Below are positions 36,340 through 46,147 of a DNA stretch of 64,000 nucleotides, one piece after another. The notes below the pieces were generated by a model, which worked only from the letters and a program-made list of their open reading frames with translations, was not told the origin of the DNA and ran no database searches. Location: the NCBI RefSeq assembly GCF_046097065.1, contig NZ_CP175563.1, forward strand, positions 248,001 to 312,000. Direction: 5' to 3'. The DNA comes from Syntrophus buswellii (GTDB taxonomy: Bacteria; Desulfobacterota; Syntrophia; Syntrophales; Syntrophaceae). Position numbers and translations under genes: made by a program. Every line of letters starts with the position of its first letter. The stretch's first letter is position 1.

Positions 36340-37893
36340 ATGAGCGAAGCGTCAAAGCGAGCCCAAAGCGTATCGCGGCGGGATTTTATGAAGACGGTGG
36401 GAGGAGCGGCTGCCGTGGCCGGAATGGCTATGGGCAGCGTTGCCATTCCGGGGCGTGATGCCGCCGCCGCGGGAGGAGAACTGCCCGCCAAATGGGATCA
36501 GACCACGGACGTGGTCGTGGTGGGAAGCGGATTCGCCGGACTTGCCGCCGCCATCGAGGCGCGCAACGGCGGCGCAAACGTGATCGTGATCGAAAAAATG
36601 CCGGTTCATGGCGGCAACTCGATCATCAACGGCGGGGATTTTGCCGCCGCAGGAAACAAAATGCAGAAGGAAGCGGGAATCCAGGACTCCGCCGAGCTCA
36701 TGCTCAAGGACATGATGAAGGCCGGTTCCTATCTGAATCACCCCGAACTGGCCAGGATGGTCGCCGACCAGTCCAACGCAACCCTCGAGTGGTGCGAGAA
36801 CTATGTGGGCGCCAGCTTCACGAGGCTCAACTTTCACGGCGGCCACTCGGTGAAGCGGTCCGTGCAGACCGCCAATGCCTCCGGGTCCGAGCTGGTCAAC
36901 AAGATGATGGTCAAGGCCCGGTCCCTCGGGGTAAAGTTCGAAATGCGCACCAAGCTCGTGCGGCTGCTGTCGAACAGGGAAGGAAGGATTGTCGGTCTGG
37001 AAGTGCTCAAAGGATATCGCTTCCCCGATGACAAAACCGGAAAGACAGCTTTTATCAAGGCCGGCAGGGCCGTGGTCCTGTGCTCGGGCGGCTTCTCACA
37101 GGACGTCCGTCTGCGCCAGGTGCATGACCCCCGCCTTACGGACCGCTTTGACTCCACCAACCAACCCGGCGCCACGGGCGAGGCTCTGCTGGCGGCCTGC
37201 ATGGCAGGCGCCATGGACGTCCAGATGGACTGGATCCAACTCGGCCCCTGGACCAGTCCCGATGAGAAGGGATTCGGCCACGTCCCCCTCTTCTGCGAAA
37301 GGCTCGTCGGCTATGGACCCATGATCGACCCCGGGACTGGCAAGCGCTTCTTCAAGGAAACGGGGAACCGGAAGGAGCGGGCCGATGCGATCATCCTCAT
37401 CGGGCATCCTGTCATCATTTTCGGTGACTCCTATGCCGTAAACAAGCAGGTATTCCCAATCGCCCTGAAGAAAGGCATGGAGGCCGGTGCGATCAAGAAA
37501 TTCGACACCCTCGAGGAAATCGCGAAAAGTTACAACATCCCCGCTGACGCCTTCCAGACGGAAGTCAAGCGCTGGAACGCCTTCGTCGACAAGAAAAAGG
37601 ACGATGACTTCGGCTGCATGATCTTCCCCGAAGCCAAAGCGTCGGAGACCCCGCCTTTCTACGTCGCCAGGCTATGGCCCCGCGTCCACCACACCATGGG
37701 CGGATTGGTGATCGACCAGAATGCACAGGTCACGGGCTTTGGCATGGAGCCGATCAAGGGGCTTTACGCCGCCGGAGAGGTCACCGGCGGGGTTCACGGG
37801 GCTGTGCGCCTCGGCAGTGTGGCCATGACCGACTGTGTCGTCTTCGGGCGCATTGCCGGAACGAACGCGGCGAAAGAAAAGCCGTGGGGTTAA
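36340..37893 (+). CDS. Tat-exported FAD flavoprotein (flavocytochrome c / fumarate reductase-like subunit)
   Basis: 517 residues from the ATG at 36340, which has a strong ribosome-binding site (GGAGGTGGACC); the frame is open further upstream without a good start. A twin-arginine signal is visible: SVSRRDFMKTVGGAAAVAG. The FAD-binding fold follows (VVVVGSGFAGLAAAIEA, EKMPVHGGNS). Fumarate-reductase-like active-site regions are HHTMGGLVID near the end and GGVHGAVRLGSVAMTDC. It probably acts in the periplasm, reducing an unsaturated organic acid or similar electron acceptor. Flavocytochrome c enzymes need a heme c partner, and only a heme-motif fragment is seen just downstream. Confidence 0.85.
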   Translation: MSEASKRAQSVSRRDFMKTVGGAAAVAGMAMGSVAIPGRDAAAAGGELPAKWDQTTDVVVVGSGFAGLAAAIEARNGGANVIVIEKMPVHGGNSIINGGDFAAAGNKMQKEAGIQDSAELMLKDMMKAGSYLNHPELARMVADQSNATLEWCENYVGASFTRLNFHGGHSVKRSVQTANASGSELVNKMMVKARSLGVKFEMRTKLVRLLSNREGRIVGLEVLKGYRFPDDKTGKTAFIKAGRAVVLCSGGFSQDVRLRQVHDPRLTDRFDSTNQPGATGEALLAACMAGAMDVQMDWIQLGPWTSPDEKGFGHVPLFCERLVGYGPMIDPGTGKRFFKETGNRKERADAIILIGHPVIIFGDSYAVNKQVFPIALKKGMEAGAIKKFDTLEEIAKSYNIPADAFQTEVKRWNAFVDKKKDDDFGCMIFPEAKASETPPFYVARLWPRVHHTMGGLVIDQNAQVTGFGMEPIKGLYAAGEVTGGVHGAVRLGSVAMTDCVVFGRIAGTNAAKEKPWG

Positions 37894-37896
37894 CCC

Positions 37897-38012
37897 CTCA
37901 GGGATCAGGACATTCCGGGAGGAAGCCGGACTGCAACCTCTGCCACCACCAGCATGCCCGGAGCGAAGACTCCCGCAGCCAGTGCCACAGCTTCAACTTC
38001 AAGGTGCCCTGA
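37897..38012 (+). pseudogene. Multiheme cytochrome c C-terminal fragment
   Basis: In the frame ending at 38012 the translation includes PDCNLCHHQHARSEDSRSQC with one intact heme c motif, CNLCH (37932-37946). A second motif reads SRSQCH, where a single base (CGC for TGC) would restore CSQCH. It ends HSFNFKVP. It has no own start: the frame runs back inside the flavoprotein gene. It looks like the degraded tail of the cytochrome subunit expected for this flavoprotein, but a chance motif is possible. Confidence 0.45.
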
Positions 38013-38079
38013 AGGCCGCCGGAAGGGGGCTCAAATGGGAATGGGCGTGCTTTTCCAATCGCCCTGACCGCTTCATAAA

Positions 38080-38112
38080 GAAAGGCAGGACCCTTCACCG
38101 GCCCTGCCTTTC
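38080..38112 (+). terminator. Hairpin, possible terminator after the flavoprotein
   Basis: GAAAGGCAGG (38080-38089) pairs perfectly with CCTGCCTTTC (38103-38112) around a 13-base loop. No long T run follows, so termination strength is uncertain. Confidence 0.5.
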
Positions 38113-38494
38113 CGCTTTCGGACCGGCATCAGAGGCTCCGGACAGCCGTTGATCCAGGTATCCGCTTCTGCCGATCCAGCGCCATGGCGCTCCCGTTTTG
38201 CCTCGAGAACCTCCCGCTTCCGGTCGCGGCACGCCCCGGAGCCACCGGCGGATGCACCGGATGCCTGCGTTTTGAAAAACAAAAACAGTTGACACGATGA
38301 ATGATTTAGGTTGATAACTGTTCCGTTGCTCCGAGGGGAATGGCCCCCGTTTTAGTTGAATCCTGTTGCCGCCGCCGGGAAGATTGTTCCGGCAATCGCC
38401 GAAGCGCGTTCAACCTGCAACTTTCATCACCTTGTCCATTTTCAAGCTTCGTAAAGAAAGGAGGGAATGGTTCCATACCGATGGGAGGAGTCGC

Positions 38495-38656
38495 TTGTTG
38501 GAAGCGGACGCTGCTTTATGTGAATGTCGATTCGATCTCCCTGTTTTAGATGCCAGGGGAATTCTGAAAGTCACGGTGGGAAATGCCGTTCTTTCGAGAG
38601 CGGCGTCAGTCGGGCTGGCCAAGGCCGTTGACGAAATGTGTGCCATACCGGAGTAG
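38495..38656 (+). CDS. Small hypothetical protein with TTG start
   Basis: 53 residues from a TTG start preceded by GGGAGGAGTCGC (strong ribosome-binding site). Translation includes LCECRFDLPVLDARGILKVT and ends KAVDEMCAIPE. No family is recognised. It lies 75 bases upstream of the Cys-less HesB-like gene on the same strand. It could be a genuine small protein or a remnant of a longer frame that is open upstream. Confidence 0.35.
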   Translation: MLEADAALCECRFDLPVLDARGILKVTVGNAVLSRAASVGLAKAVDEMCAIPE

Positions 38657-38731
38657 TGCATTGGCGCAAAAGAACGTTATCCTGGAGAAGGCCATGCATC
38701 GAAACGCTCCATTTCCATGAGGCAAAACATC

Positions 38732-39028
38732 ATGACGATTCTGGAAGTGACGGAAAAAGCCGACGAGGCGATCAGGCCGTTTCTTGAAAACCGGACCGGG
38801 GCCTCCACCATCCGGATCCTGAGGCAGAATGCCCTGGGGCCTGAATTGGCGATGGTTTTTGACGAGCCCGGGGAAAAGGATCTGACAGTCACGGTCCGGA
38901 ACATCGCCTTTGCGATCAACAGGGACCTTCTCGATAAGGCAAGACCTATCCGGATCGATTTCGTCGAATGCGGGGGACGGAAGGGATTTCTGCTCACTTC
39001 AAGCCTCCCCACCGGTGGATGCGGCTGA
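38732..39028 (+). CDS. HesB-like protein lacking the Cys-Sec pair
   Basis: 98 residues from the ATG at 38732 (GAGGCAAAACATC before it); an ATG at 38717 is less well placed. It aligns along its whole length with the HesB-like selenoprotein at 24294-24602: TILEVTEKADEAIRPFLENR at the start, NIAFAINRDLLDKARPIRID in the middle, and TSSLPTGGCG at the end. At the C-U position it reads LRQNALGPELAMVFDEP, so neither Cys nor Sec is present. It keeps the fold but not the reactive pair, suggesting a changed or regulatory role. Confidence 0.8.
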   Translation: MTILEVTEKADEAIRPFLENRTGASTIRILRQNALGPELAMVFDEPGEKDLTVTVRNIAFAINRDLLDKARPIRIDFVECGGRKGFLLTSSLPTGGCG

Positions 39029-39475
39029 TCATGGCGGTTTTTTCGGGTTTCAATTTCCGGCACCGGCCCGCTTAACCGGGGAGAGGCTTTCTGTGCTCGG
39101 ATGATCCGCTTTACGCGGGATTCCCGGAAGCGAGGCGGCCATATCAGGCCCGTTGGAGAGTTCCAGGCGATGAAATGGACTCCATGGACATAAAAACGCC
39201 CCCGCCATGAACGTTTCCGGTGAACTCCGCCCTCCTCCGCGGCATTTCTTCCCGTCTGCCGCAACCATCTCAGGCTTGTTCCCTTTCCTCTCGGTATGAC
39301 GATCCTAGGCCACAGCCTGTAGCGGGGAATGAACGAGGTCTCGTTTTTGTCGGTCCGGTAAGATGATGCTGCAGGGCATTTGGATCGGTTGATTTCCTTT
39401 GACAAGTATGCAGATCTCGGGTATCTCTGACTCCTTATTTAAGTTGAATAAAAAAGTTAATTTATGGAGTGTACA
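39029..39475. other. Intergenic region with weak promoter
   Basis: 447 bases without a supported gene. A TTGACA (39399-39404) followed after 17 bases by TATCTC (39422-39427) may be a promoter for the FecR gene. The last 40 bases are A/T-rich. The long reverse frame over this stretch has no protein-like features. Confidence 0.4.
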
Positions 39476-41161
39476 ATGAAAAAGTGTGCTCTTATTCTGA
39501 TGGTTCTCCTTTTCTTTGTTGCCCAGCCGACAAACGGCAGTGCCGGCATGAAGTCTTCATCCGCAGAACGCTCTACCCAGGACGATCAGATACCAGATAC
39601 AGGTTGCCGTAAAGATTCCCGCAACTTCAGCAAGTCCGGCCACAGCAGTGGAACGCCGGCTGATCGGAAGGTCCGGGTTTGTTCCAGCACGAAAAAAAGG
39701 CTTAAAGGCAGTCGATATTCCGGGAAGCCTGTTCCCTCCCGGAACATGACGCCCCTGAAAGGTTGTGTGGCCCTGGTGCAGGGAGAAGCCCGCATGCAGC
39801 TGAGAGGAAAAGGGGACTGGATAAGCCTGAAAGCCGGGGATCATATTCCTCCCCGGAGCAACCTGAGGACCGGACGGGACGGCGCCGTGGAAATCAAATA
39901 TGAGGACGGCAGCAGTTTATTGCTTCGGTCCCACACGGAGGTAACGATCATCGAAGCCTGGAAGACCAGGACATCCCGACTGCTGCGCGATTTTTTCCTC
40001 AGCGCCGGGCGGGTGACAGCAAAAGTCCAGTCGGTCATGGGGCGATCATCCCGATTTCGCATCCACACCCCGACGGCGATTGCGTCGGTTCGAGGAACGG
40101 AATTCCGGGTCACCGTGGACAAGGAGCATGAAACCTGTGTGGAAGTCCTCAAGAGCCGCGTCACCGTCGATACGGCCACAAAGGTCATCAACCTGGCGCA
40201 GGGTGAAGGCGCCAGAATAAAGAACCCGGCCAGGCCGCTGCCCCCGCGGAAACTCCTGCTTGCGCCGAACCCCCTGGGCCTGGAATCTCTTTACAACACG
40301 GCGCCGGTCATTTCGCTCGCCTCTGTCGGCGGCGCCCAAGCCTATCGCGTGATGGTTGCGAAGGATGAGCAGGGGAAGCAGCTGGTGTGGGAACGCGAGG
40401 TCAGACGCGGCGAGCGCGTGACCATGAGCGGTCTTGACGACGGTTCCTATTTTCTCCTGACTCAGAGCATCGATCCGATCGGCCTGGAAGGCGTTCCCTC
40501 CGAAGCGTTCCCTTTCACAATCCGGGAAAATCCTCTTCCCCCGATGCTTCTTACCTCCGGGTGTGAGCGCCGGGGTGGAGAAAAGGCGGTGACCCTGGAG
40601 TGGTTGTCTGTCGCGGACGCGGCACGATATCACCTTCAGATCAGCGAGGACGGGGATTTCCGGAATCCTGTCGTGGACAGGCCCGATCTGGCGGCCGTGT
40701 CATTCAGGGCTGAGGGACTGGAAAACAAGCCCTATTCGTTCCGGATTCGTTCCGTTGCCAGGGACGACAGTCCGGGAGGCTGGTCCGATCCAGTGGCGAT
40801 TCCCGCACCCTGCGCGCCGCAGGCATCCTCCGGCGCCTGGCCGGATTTCTCTGACGGCATGATCACCCTGAGGTCAAGGAGTGCGGGCGAAGGCTTCAAG
40901 TATCATGTTCAGATAGCCAGGGACGATCGATTCCAAGAGATCCTGGTCGATGAGAAGGTGGACGGGCCGGAGATATCGGTCAGAAAACCGAAGGAATCCG
41001 GAACCTACTTTGTCCGGATCGCTTCCGTCGACGGAAGCGGCAAAACCGGCAGTTTTTCCCGGCCGCAGAGTTTCGCCATCCAGAACCGGTTTCCGCCCGA
41101 ATGGATTGGGATTGGGAGTGGAACCGGTCTATTTCTTTTGCTTTTGCTTTTTACCCTTTAA
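39476..41161 (+). CDS. FecR-domain exported protein with C-terminal membrane anchor
   Basis: 561 residues from the ATG at 39476 (TATGGAGTGTACA before it). A signal peptide occupies residues 1-23. Residues about 90-215 form a FecR domain: GCVALVQGEARM, LKAGDHIPPRSNLRTGRDGA, then ASVRGTEFRVTV. Two or three fibronectin-like beta domains follow (about 290-540), and a hydrophobic tail (GTGLFLLLLLFTL) ends the protein. FecR/CHASE2 neighbours are common: the next gene encodes a CHASE2 kinase. It likely senses or transmits an envelope signal to that kinase. Confidence 0.8.
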   Translation: MKKCALILMVLLFFVAQPTNGSAGMKSSSAERSTQDDQIPDTGCRKDSRNFSKSGHSSGTPADRKVRVCSSTKKRLKGSRYSGKPVPSRNMTPLKGCVALVQGEARMQLRGKGDWISLKAGDHIPPRSNLRTGRDGAVEIKYEDGSSLLLRSHTEVTIIEAWKTRTSRLLRDFFLSAGRVTAKVQSVMGRSSRFRIHTPTAIASVRGTEFRVTVDKEHETCVEVLKSRVTVDTATKVINLAQGEGARIKNPARPLPPRKLLLAPNPLGLESLYNTAPVISLASVGGAQAYRVMVAKDEQGKQLVWEREVRRGERVTMSGLDDGSYFLLTQSIDPIGLEGVPSEAFPFTIRENPLPPMLLTSGCERRGGEKAVTLEWLSVADAARYHLQISEDGDFRNPVVDRPDLAAVSFRAEGLENKPYSFRIRSVARDDSPGGWSDPVAIPAPCAPQASSGAWPDFSDGMITLRSRSAGEGFKYHVQIARDDRFQEILVDEKVDGPEISVRKPKESGTYFVRIASVDGSGKTGSFSRPQSFAIQNRFPPEWIGIGSGTGLFLLLLLFTL

Positions 41162-41318
41162 GGCTACCCGGAAGAAGGGGACCGGAAAATCGCTTCCTGC
41201 CGTCGATCAGGGCTCCGATCTTTGGCGAAATGCAGGCTTTCAGTCTTCCGTGGTCTGCCGTCAAGGGTCATGAAGCTCTTGTCCGGGGCATGACTTTTAT
41301 GAAAGAGCACCGCTGTCC

Positions 41319-43598
41319 ATGATGCCCATCCGGAAGATTCTTCTGGCTGCTTTATGCCTGCTGCTCCTCCTCGGCCTCGAGTATCTCGGTTGTTTCGAAG
41401 GGATGAACAATTATTTCTACGATCTCGCCTTTCGTTTTCGAGGTCCGGAAAGGCCCCTGGACAAAATTCTCATTGCAGCCGTTGATGAGAAGACGCTTGA
41501 CCGACTCGGACCCTGGCCCCTGAAACGAACCTGCTATGCTTCTCTCCTTGAAAAAATGAAGCCCTCCGGCATTGTGGCTTTTGATATCCTCCTGTCCGAG
41601 CCTTCCCCCTTTGATCCTCTTCTTGCCGAGGCCATGAAAAAAGGCCCTCCGGTTGTTTTGCCGATCCTGATCAACGAGGACCTGATGATTGAGCATCCTG
41701 CCCGTGCGCTCTCTGCATTTCCTGCGGGACACGTTCATGTTGAACGGGGGATCGACGGGGTAGCCAGGGAAGTGCATCACACGCTCTATTTTCAGGGGCG
41801 GCTGCTGCCGTCGTTTGCTTCGATGGTCCATGAACTGGCGGGAGGGCGCTCCCTTTCCCGGGGAGCCCACCCCCCGGAGCCTGAGGACGAAAAAACCATT
41901 TTTCAGGAAAACCTCATGAGAATCAATTACGCAGGCGGCCCGGGCACCATCCCCCGCGTCTCTGTCTGCGATGTTGTCCAGGGGGCTTATCCCGAGGACC
42001 ACTTCCGGGGCAGAATCGTTCTGGTTGGAATTACAGCCATGGGACTGGTGGACAGCGTCACAACCCCCTATGCCGAAACCCGGATGGGTATGTCGGGTGT
42101 AGAGGTTCAGGCCAATATCGTCAACAACCTGCTTCTTGGCAACGAGATCCGTGTAGTTTCCCCGGCGGCAAGCTGGTTGATCGGCGTTCCGGTCGCCCTG
42201 TTGCTTTATGGCCTTTTTTTCCGAATGGCGGAAGGGAGCTGCCTCCTTCTTCTGATCGCCGCCGTGATGATTTATTCCCTGCTCACCCTCCTCGCTTTTT
42301 TCGTTTGGCATGTCTGGAACCCGCCGGCTGCAACCATGCTCAGTTTTCTGGTTCTCCTGACTCTGGCCTATCTCCTCAAACTCCATGCAGCGGCGGAAAG
42401 TCTCGGTGCGACCTATGCGACCATCCGGCCGCACCTGAGAAATGCGGGGGGTAAGGATGAGCCGGGTTACGGCAGAGAGGGGATTGCGGGGCTTCTCACC
42501 CCCAGGGGAATTCAGCGGCAGGCCCTTTCCCTTCATGGAATCGCGCATCAACTGATCTTTGAAAAGGAGCTGTCCGATCGGATTCTGTTAAGCGACATCT
42601 TCGGCGTGGCGGTTTTCGACCCCGATGGAAGGCTGATGCTGGCCAATGGCGATATCCATCGGCTCTGTGCGGAAAATGAAATCTTTCTGAACGCCAGGGA
42701 TCGTTTTCTGTCCGATCTGGCCGGCCATGTCCTGGAAAAGGAGGCGAGCGAACCGGCCTTTGAGCAATGGCTTCAGATGGGGGCCATTACGGTCTTTCTC
42801 GACAGGCCGGAAAGGCGATATCTCAAGGTGGACGTTTCACTGCTGCCCGTTGCGGAGAAGGCGTACTCCCTGTTCCTTCTCACCGACATCACGCAGGTCA
42901 AGGAAGTGGAGCTTCTGAAAGGTCAAATCGTATCAATCGTCTCCCACGAGTTGAGGACTCCCATGGCCAATATCCAGGGCTTCAGCGAACTGCTGGCGGG
43001 CAGTCTGGAGGGGGATCTCAAACAGTATGCCGGCATTGTCCTGGAGGAATCGGAGCGGCTGACCAAATTTGTCAACACCTTCCTCGACATCAATCGGCTG
43101 GAGGAGGGGCGGGAGCGGATGGAAAAAACCCCCGTTTCCGTTCCGGACCTCGTCCGGAAGGCTCGAGTCAAGATGCAGCCCGCGTCGAAGGGCAAGGGCA
43201 TCGAGCTCCTTGCCGAGGTTCCTGCCGATATGGCTCCCGTTCTTCTGGACCGGGATGTCACCGAGCAGGTCCTTTTGAATCTGATCGAGAACGCCCTCAA
43301 GTACAGTCCGCCGAACCGGCCTGTGATTCTTCGGGTTGCGGAAGGGCCGGACTCCGTCATCATCGAAGTGGCTGATAAGGGGTACGGGATCCGGGACGAG
43401 GACCGGGACCGGATCTTCGATAAATTCTACCGGGCGAACGTCGCAGGTGCTGAAACTGTGAAAGGATCGGGACTGGGGCTGGCTTTTGTGAAGCGGGCCG
43501 TTGAAGCTCAGGGGGGGCGGGTGATCGTCCGGAGCGTCTTTGGAAAGGGATCCACCTTTTCACTTGTCTTTCCCAGAGCGGTGCGGCCGGAGATGTAG
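41319..43598 (+). CDS. CHASE2-domain sensor histidine kinase
   Basis: 759 residues. An N-terminal helix (residues 5-22) is followed by a periplasmic CHASE2 sensor (about 25-290: FYDLAFRFRGPERP, then RIVLVGITAMG). Three membrane helices lie around 290-350. A PAS-like segment (about 420-530) precedes HisKA with the phosphorylated His in VSHELRTPMANIQGFSE. The HATPase domain has VLLNLIENALKYSP, DKGYGIRDED and GSGLGLAFVKR. No receiver domain is attached. It is downstream of the FecR gene, and the convergent hybrid kinase may be its partner. Confidence 0.9.
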   Translation: MMPIRKILLAALCLLLLLGLEYLGCFEGMNNYFYDLAFRFRGPERPLDKILIAAVDEKTLDRLGPWPLKRTCYASLLEKMKPSGIVAFDILLSEPSPFDPLLAEAMKKGPPVVLPILINEDLMIEHPARALSAFPAGHVHVERGIDGVAREVHHTLYFQGRLLPSFASMVHELAGGRSLSRGAHPPEPEDEKTIFQENLMRINYAGGPGTIPRVSVCDVVQGAYPEDHFRGRIVLVGITAMGLVDSVTTPYAETRMGMSGVEVQANIVNNLLLGNEIRVVSPAASWLIGVPVALLLYGLFFRMAEGSCLLLLIAAVMIYSLLTLLAFFVWHVWNPPAATMLSFLVLLTLAYLLKLHAAAESLGATYATIRPHLRNAGGKDEPGYGREGIAGLLTPRGIQRQALSLHGIAHQLIFEKELSDRILLSDIFGVAVFDPDGRLMLANGDIHRLCAENEIFLNARDRFLSDLAGHVLEKEASEPAFEQWLQMGAITVFLDRPERRYLKVDVSLLPVAEKAYSLFLLTDITQVKEVELLKGQIVSIVSHELRTPMANIQGFSELLAGSLEGDLKQYAGIVLEESERLTKFVNTFLDINRLEEGRERMEKTPVSVPDLVRKARVKMQPASKGKGIELLAEVPADMAPVLLDRDVTEQVLLNLIENALKYSPPNRPVILRVAEGPDSVIIEVADKGYGIRDEDRDRIFDKFYRANVAGAETVKGSGLGLAFVKRAVEAQGGRVIVRSVFGKGSTFSLVFPRAVRPEM

Positions 43599-43625
43599 GT
43601 CCATCGGAATCTCGAAGCCTGCGCT

Positions 43626-45626
43626 TCAGACCAGGACTTTGCGGACAGCCCGCGCCAGGTCCCCGAGGGACAGCGGCTTCATGAGGAATTGGCGGATGCC
43701 GATCTCCTGCGCCCTGACTTCGGAAATCAGGTCGCTGTACCCGGTGCAGAGAATGATGGGTATATCGCTGCGAATCTTCAACAGCTCCTCGGCCAGTTTG
43801 TCTCCCCTCATGTTGGGCATGGTCATGTCCGTGATGACAATATCAAAGGAATCGGGCTGAGCGCGAAAAAGCTCCAGCGCTTCCGCGCTGCTCTGTCTGG
43901 CGGTCACATGAAACCCGAGGGCCGTGAGCATGGATTTTGTCACGTCGAGAATGGCCGCTTCGTCATCAACGAACAGGACGCGTTCGCTGCCCTTGGGGAT
44001 CGGCTCCGAGTCTCCGTTGTCTCCGGGTTCTTCCGGTTCAATCAGGGGCAGATAAACACTGATGGTTGTGCCCTCTCCCGGTACGCTGGCGACATGGATC
44101 CTGCCGCCGTGATCCCGGACAATGCCGTAAACAACGGATAACCCCAGGCCGGTTCCTTCTCCGGGGCCCTTGGTGGTGAAAAAGGGATCAAAAATCCGGT
44201 CAAGAATCGCCGAATCGATCCCGTGTCCCGTATCCCTGACCCGTAATCTGGCGTACTCGCCTGTAGCGAGATGGATGGACGGATGCCGCTTGCCGGGAGG
44301 GATTTTTTCCTGAGCGAGTTCAATGTCCAGGATGCCGCCCCGTTCCCTCATGGCATGAAAGGCATTGGTCGCCAGATTCATCAGGATCTGGTGCACCTGG
44401 GTCGCATCGGCGAGAATCATGAGGGACTGGTCGGAAATCCGCTGATTGATCTGAATCGTGGACGGGATCGTGGCCCGAAGCATCTTGAGCCCCTCCTTGA
44501 TGACCGGTGCCAGGAGGATGGGCTTTTTCTCCTGATCCTGAGGGCGGCTGAAAATGAGGATTTGTTTGATCATGTCCTTGGCGCGATTGCTGACCTGGAG
44601 GGCCCGGTCAAGATAAAACTGGCGCTTTTCCGGGCTGGGGGTCAGTTTGGTGAGCTCCATGTACCCGATCATGGCGCTCAGGATATTATTGAAATCGTGG
44701 GCAATGCCTCCCGCCAGTGTCCCGATGGCTTCCAGTTTCTGGACCTGCTTGAGCATTTCGTTAGCCCGCTTCAAATCCTCCGTCCGCTCCTGAACCAGTT
44801 CCTCCATATGGTGGTGGGAGTCCCGCAGCGTTTTTTCGGCCTGTATCCGCCGCGTGACATCCTCGATCAGGATAAGAATGTTGCTGAACTCTCCGCAGGA
44901 GGGCAATCTTTTTACGGACAGGATGCGTTCTTTGCCATCCTCTGTTTCCGGCTGCTCGATCAGGATCTGATCCGGAGAGTGGGAACCGAGGAGCGACTCT
45001 ATCTGGGTTCTCGCCTCTCCTTCAAAGAGGGTGGGAAGCGGAACAAAGAGGATCTGATCCTGTGTCTGGTCCAGGATCTTCATGGCCGGAGCATTGACAT
45101 AAACAATCTGGCCGGAGCAGATCTCAATGATCCCTTCCGCAATGCTGTCAAGCATTGTCTGCAGGTATCGGTTCTTGGCAATCAGTTCCTTGGTCAACTG
45201 CCTCGCATTGGTGCATTCCAATCCGATCCGGCCGGTTTTCCCCGGGCGGGAACCGCTGGTCTGCACATCTTCAAGGAGGGCTAAAATATGGGATTCCGTC
45301 TCCTTGAAAGAACCCTTGGCGATCAGGGCATCGGCGCCTATGCTAGAAGGATCCAGATCCAATTCATGGGCTGCCGCTGACATGATGGCCAGAAAGACGC
45401 TTTTCAGGGAATCCATCCGGCGGATTTTCTGGCACAACTCATCACCGTTGATGTTCGGAAGAAAGTAATCACAGAGAATGATGTCGGGGGTATAATGTTC
45501 CAGAGCCCTGAAGGCTGACAGAGCGTCCATGGCCGTGACGACCTCATGTCCGGCATCGGTCAACTTTTTTTCCAAAAACATGCTGAGATGGCTATTGTCG
45601 TCAATGATGAAAATTTTTTTCCCCAT
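43626..45626 (-). CDS. Hybrid response regulator / histidine kinase
   Basis: 666 residues with four modules. Residues 1-120 are a receiver (IDDNSHLSMF, acceptor Asp in LCDYFLPNING). A PAS domain (about 160-260) and coiled coil follow. The kinase core has His in IAHDFNNILSAMIGY, and the HATPase N and G boxes are NLATNAFHAM and GEGTGLGLSVVYG. The C-terminal receiver (about 545-666) has VLFVDDEAAI and the acceptor Asp in VITDMTMPNMRGD. The HDFNN form of the H-box is typical of hybrid kinases. Ribosome-binding site AAGGATGGTACC supports the start. Convergent with the CHASE2 kinase (27-base gap). Signal is unknown. Confidence 0.9.
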   Translation of the reverse strand: MGKKIFIIDDNSHLSMFLEKKLTDAGHEVVTAMDALSAFRALEHYTPDIILCDYFLPNINGDELCQKIRRMDSLKSVFLAIMSAAAHELDLDPSSIGADALIAKGSFKETESHILALLEDVQTSGSRPGKTGRIGLECTNARQLTKELIAKNRYLQTMLDSIAEGIIEICSGQIVYVNAPAMKILDQTQDQILFVPLPTLFEGEARTQIESLLGSHSPDQILIEQPETEDGKERILSVKRLPSCGEFSNILILIEDVTRRIQAEKTLRDSHHHMEELVQERTEDLKRANEMLKQVQKLEAIGTLAGGIAHDFNNILSAMIGYMELTKLTPSPEKRQFYLDRALQVSNRAKDMIKQILIFSRPQDQEKKPILLAPVIKEGLKMLRATIPSTIQINQRISDQSLMILADATQVHQILMNLATNAFHAMRERGGILDIELAQEKIPPGKRHPSIHLATGEYARLRVRDTGHGIDSAILDRIFDPFFTTKGPGEGTGLGLSVVYGIVRDHGGRIHVASVPGEGTTISVYLPLIEPEEPGDNGDSEPIPKGSERVLFVDDEAAILDVTKSMLTALGFHVTARQSSAEALELFRAQPDSFDIVITDMTMPNMRGDKLAEELLKIRSDIPIILCTGYSDLISEVRAQEIGIRQFLMKPLSLGDLARAVRKVLV

Positions 45627-46147
45627 GGTACCATCCTTAAAATGTCAGGCGAGTAATGCGCTCACAGAGCGACATAAAAACTGGTATAAAGGCAAGTCAA
45701 CGACCCCGGTTTGCACTCCATTCAAGTCCAAAGAAGGAGGCCGTTACCGGCCTGAGCCAGAAAAAATCAACTTTAATGAGGAAACGGAGTATGGCATATG
45801 CCTTTTCATCATTCAAGGTTAAAAAAGAGACCAGAAAAAAATGATGCCTCTCCCCTGCAAGGTCCTCAGGCTGCAGAGGAGGGAGGCCGGAGAAAGGACC
45901 TCTCCGGTCGGCAGGTTTGGCCGTATCCGGGGCGTCATGTTCCGGCGGCAGGCAGCGGAGAACGAAGCATGCGGGTAAGGTTGCAGGTCCCGGCTCGTGA
46001 ACCAATAAATCATCTATCTCTATAAAATAACTTGTGAATTATAAATTTAAGTTTTGTTGAGATGGAAATTCGTCTATAGTGATTATCAGAGATGATTCAA
46101 AAAGACAAAACGAACGGAAAGGTTTCCGTCGATTCGGGAGTCATGTT
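45627..46147. other. Intergenic region upstream of the second hgcA-like gene
   Basis: 521 bases. Forward frames such as 45798-46025 have no protein-like composition. The end (about 46020-46080) is A/T-rich and suits a promoter for the gene at 46148, but no good -35/-10 pair stands out. Confidence 0.4.

Noticed and set aside
38677..39405. 242-codon reverse frame over the HesB-like gene and the following gap
   Set aside because: Arg/Ser-rich, no ribosome-binding site, and half of it is antisense to a supported gene.
46020..46147. Possible in-frame UGA upstream of the second hgcA-like gene (F-C-U-D)
   Set aside because: The upstream region is A/T-rich, non-coding in composition and lacks a start. 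The ATG at 46148 has its own ribosome-binding site.
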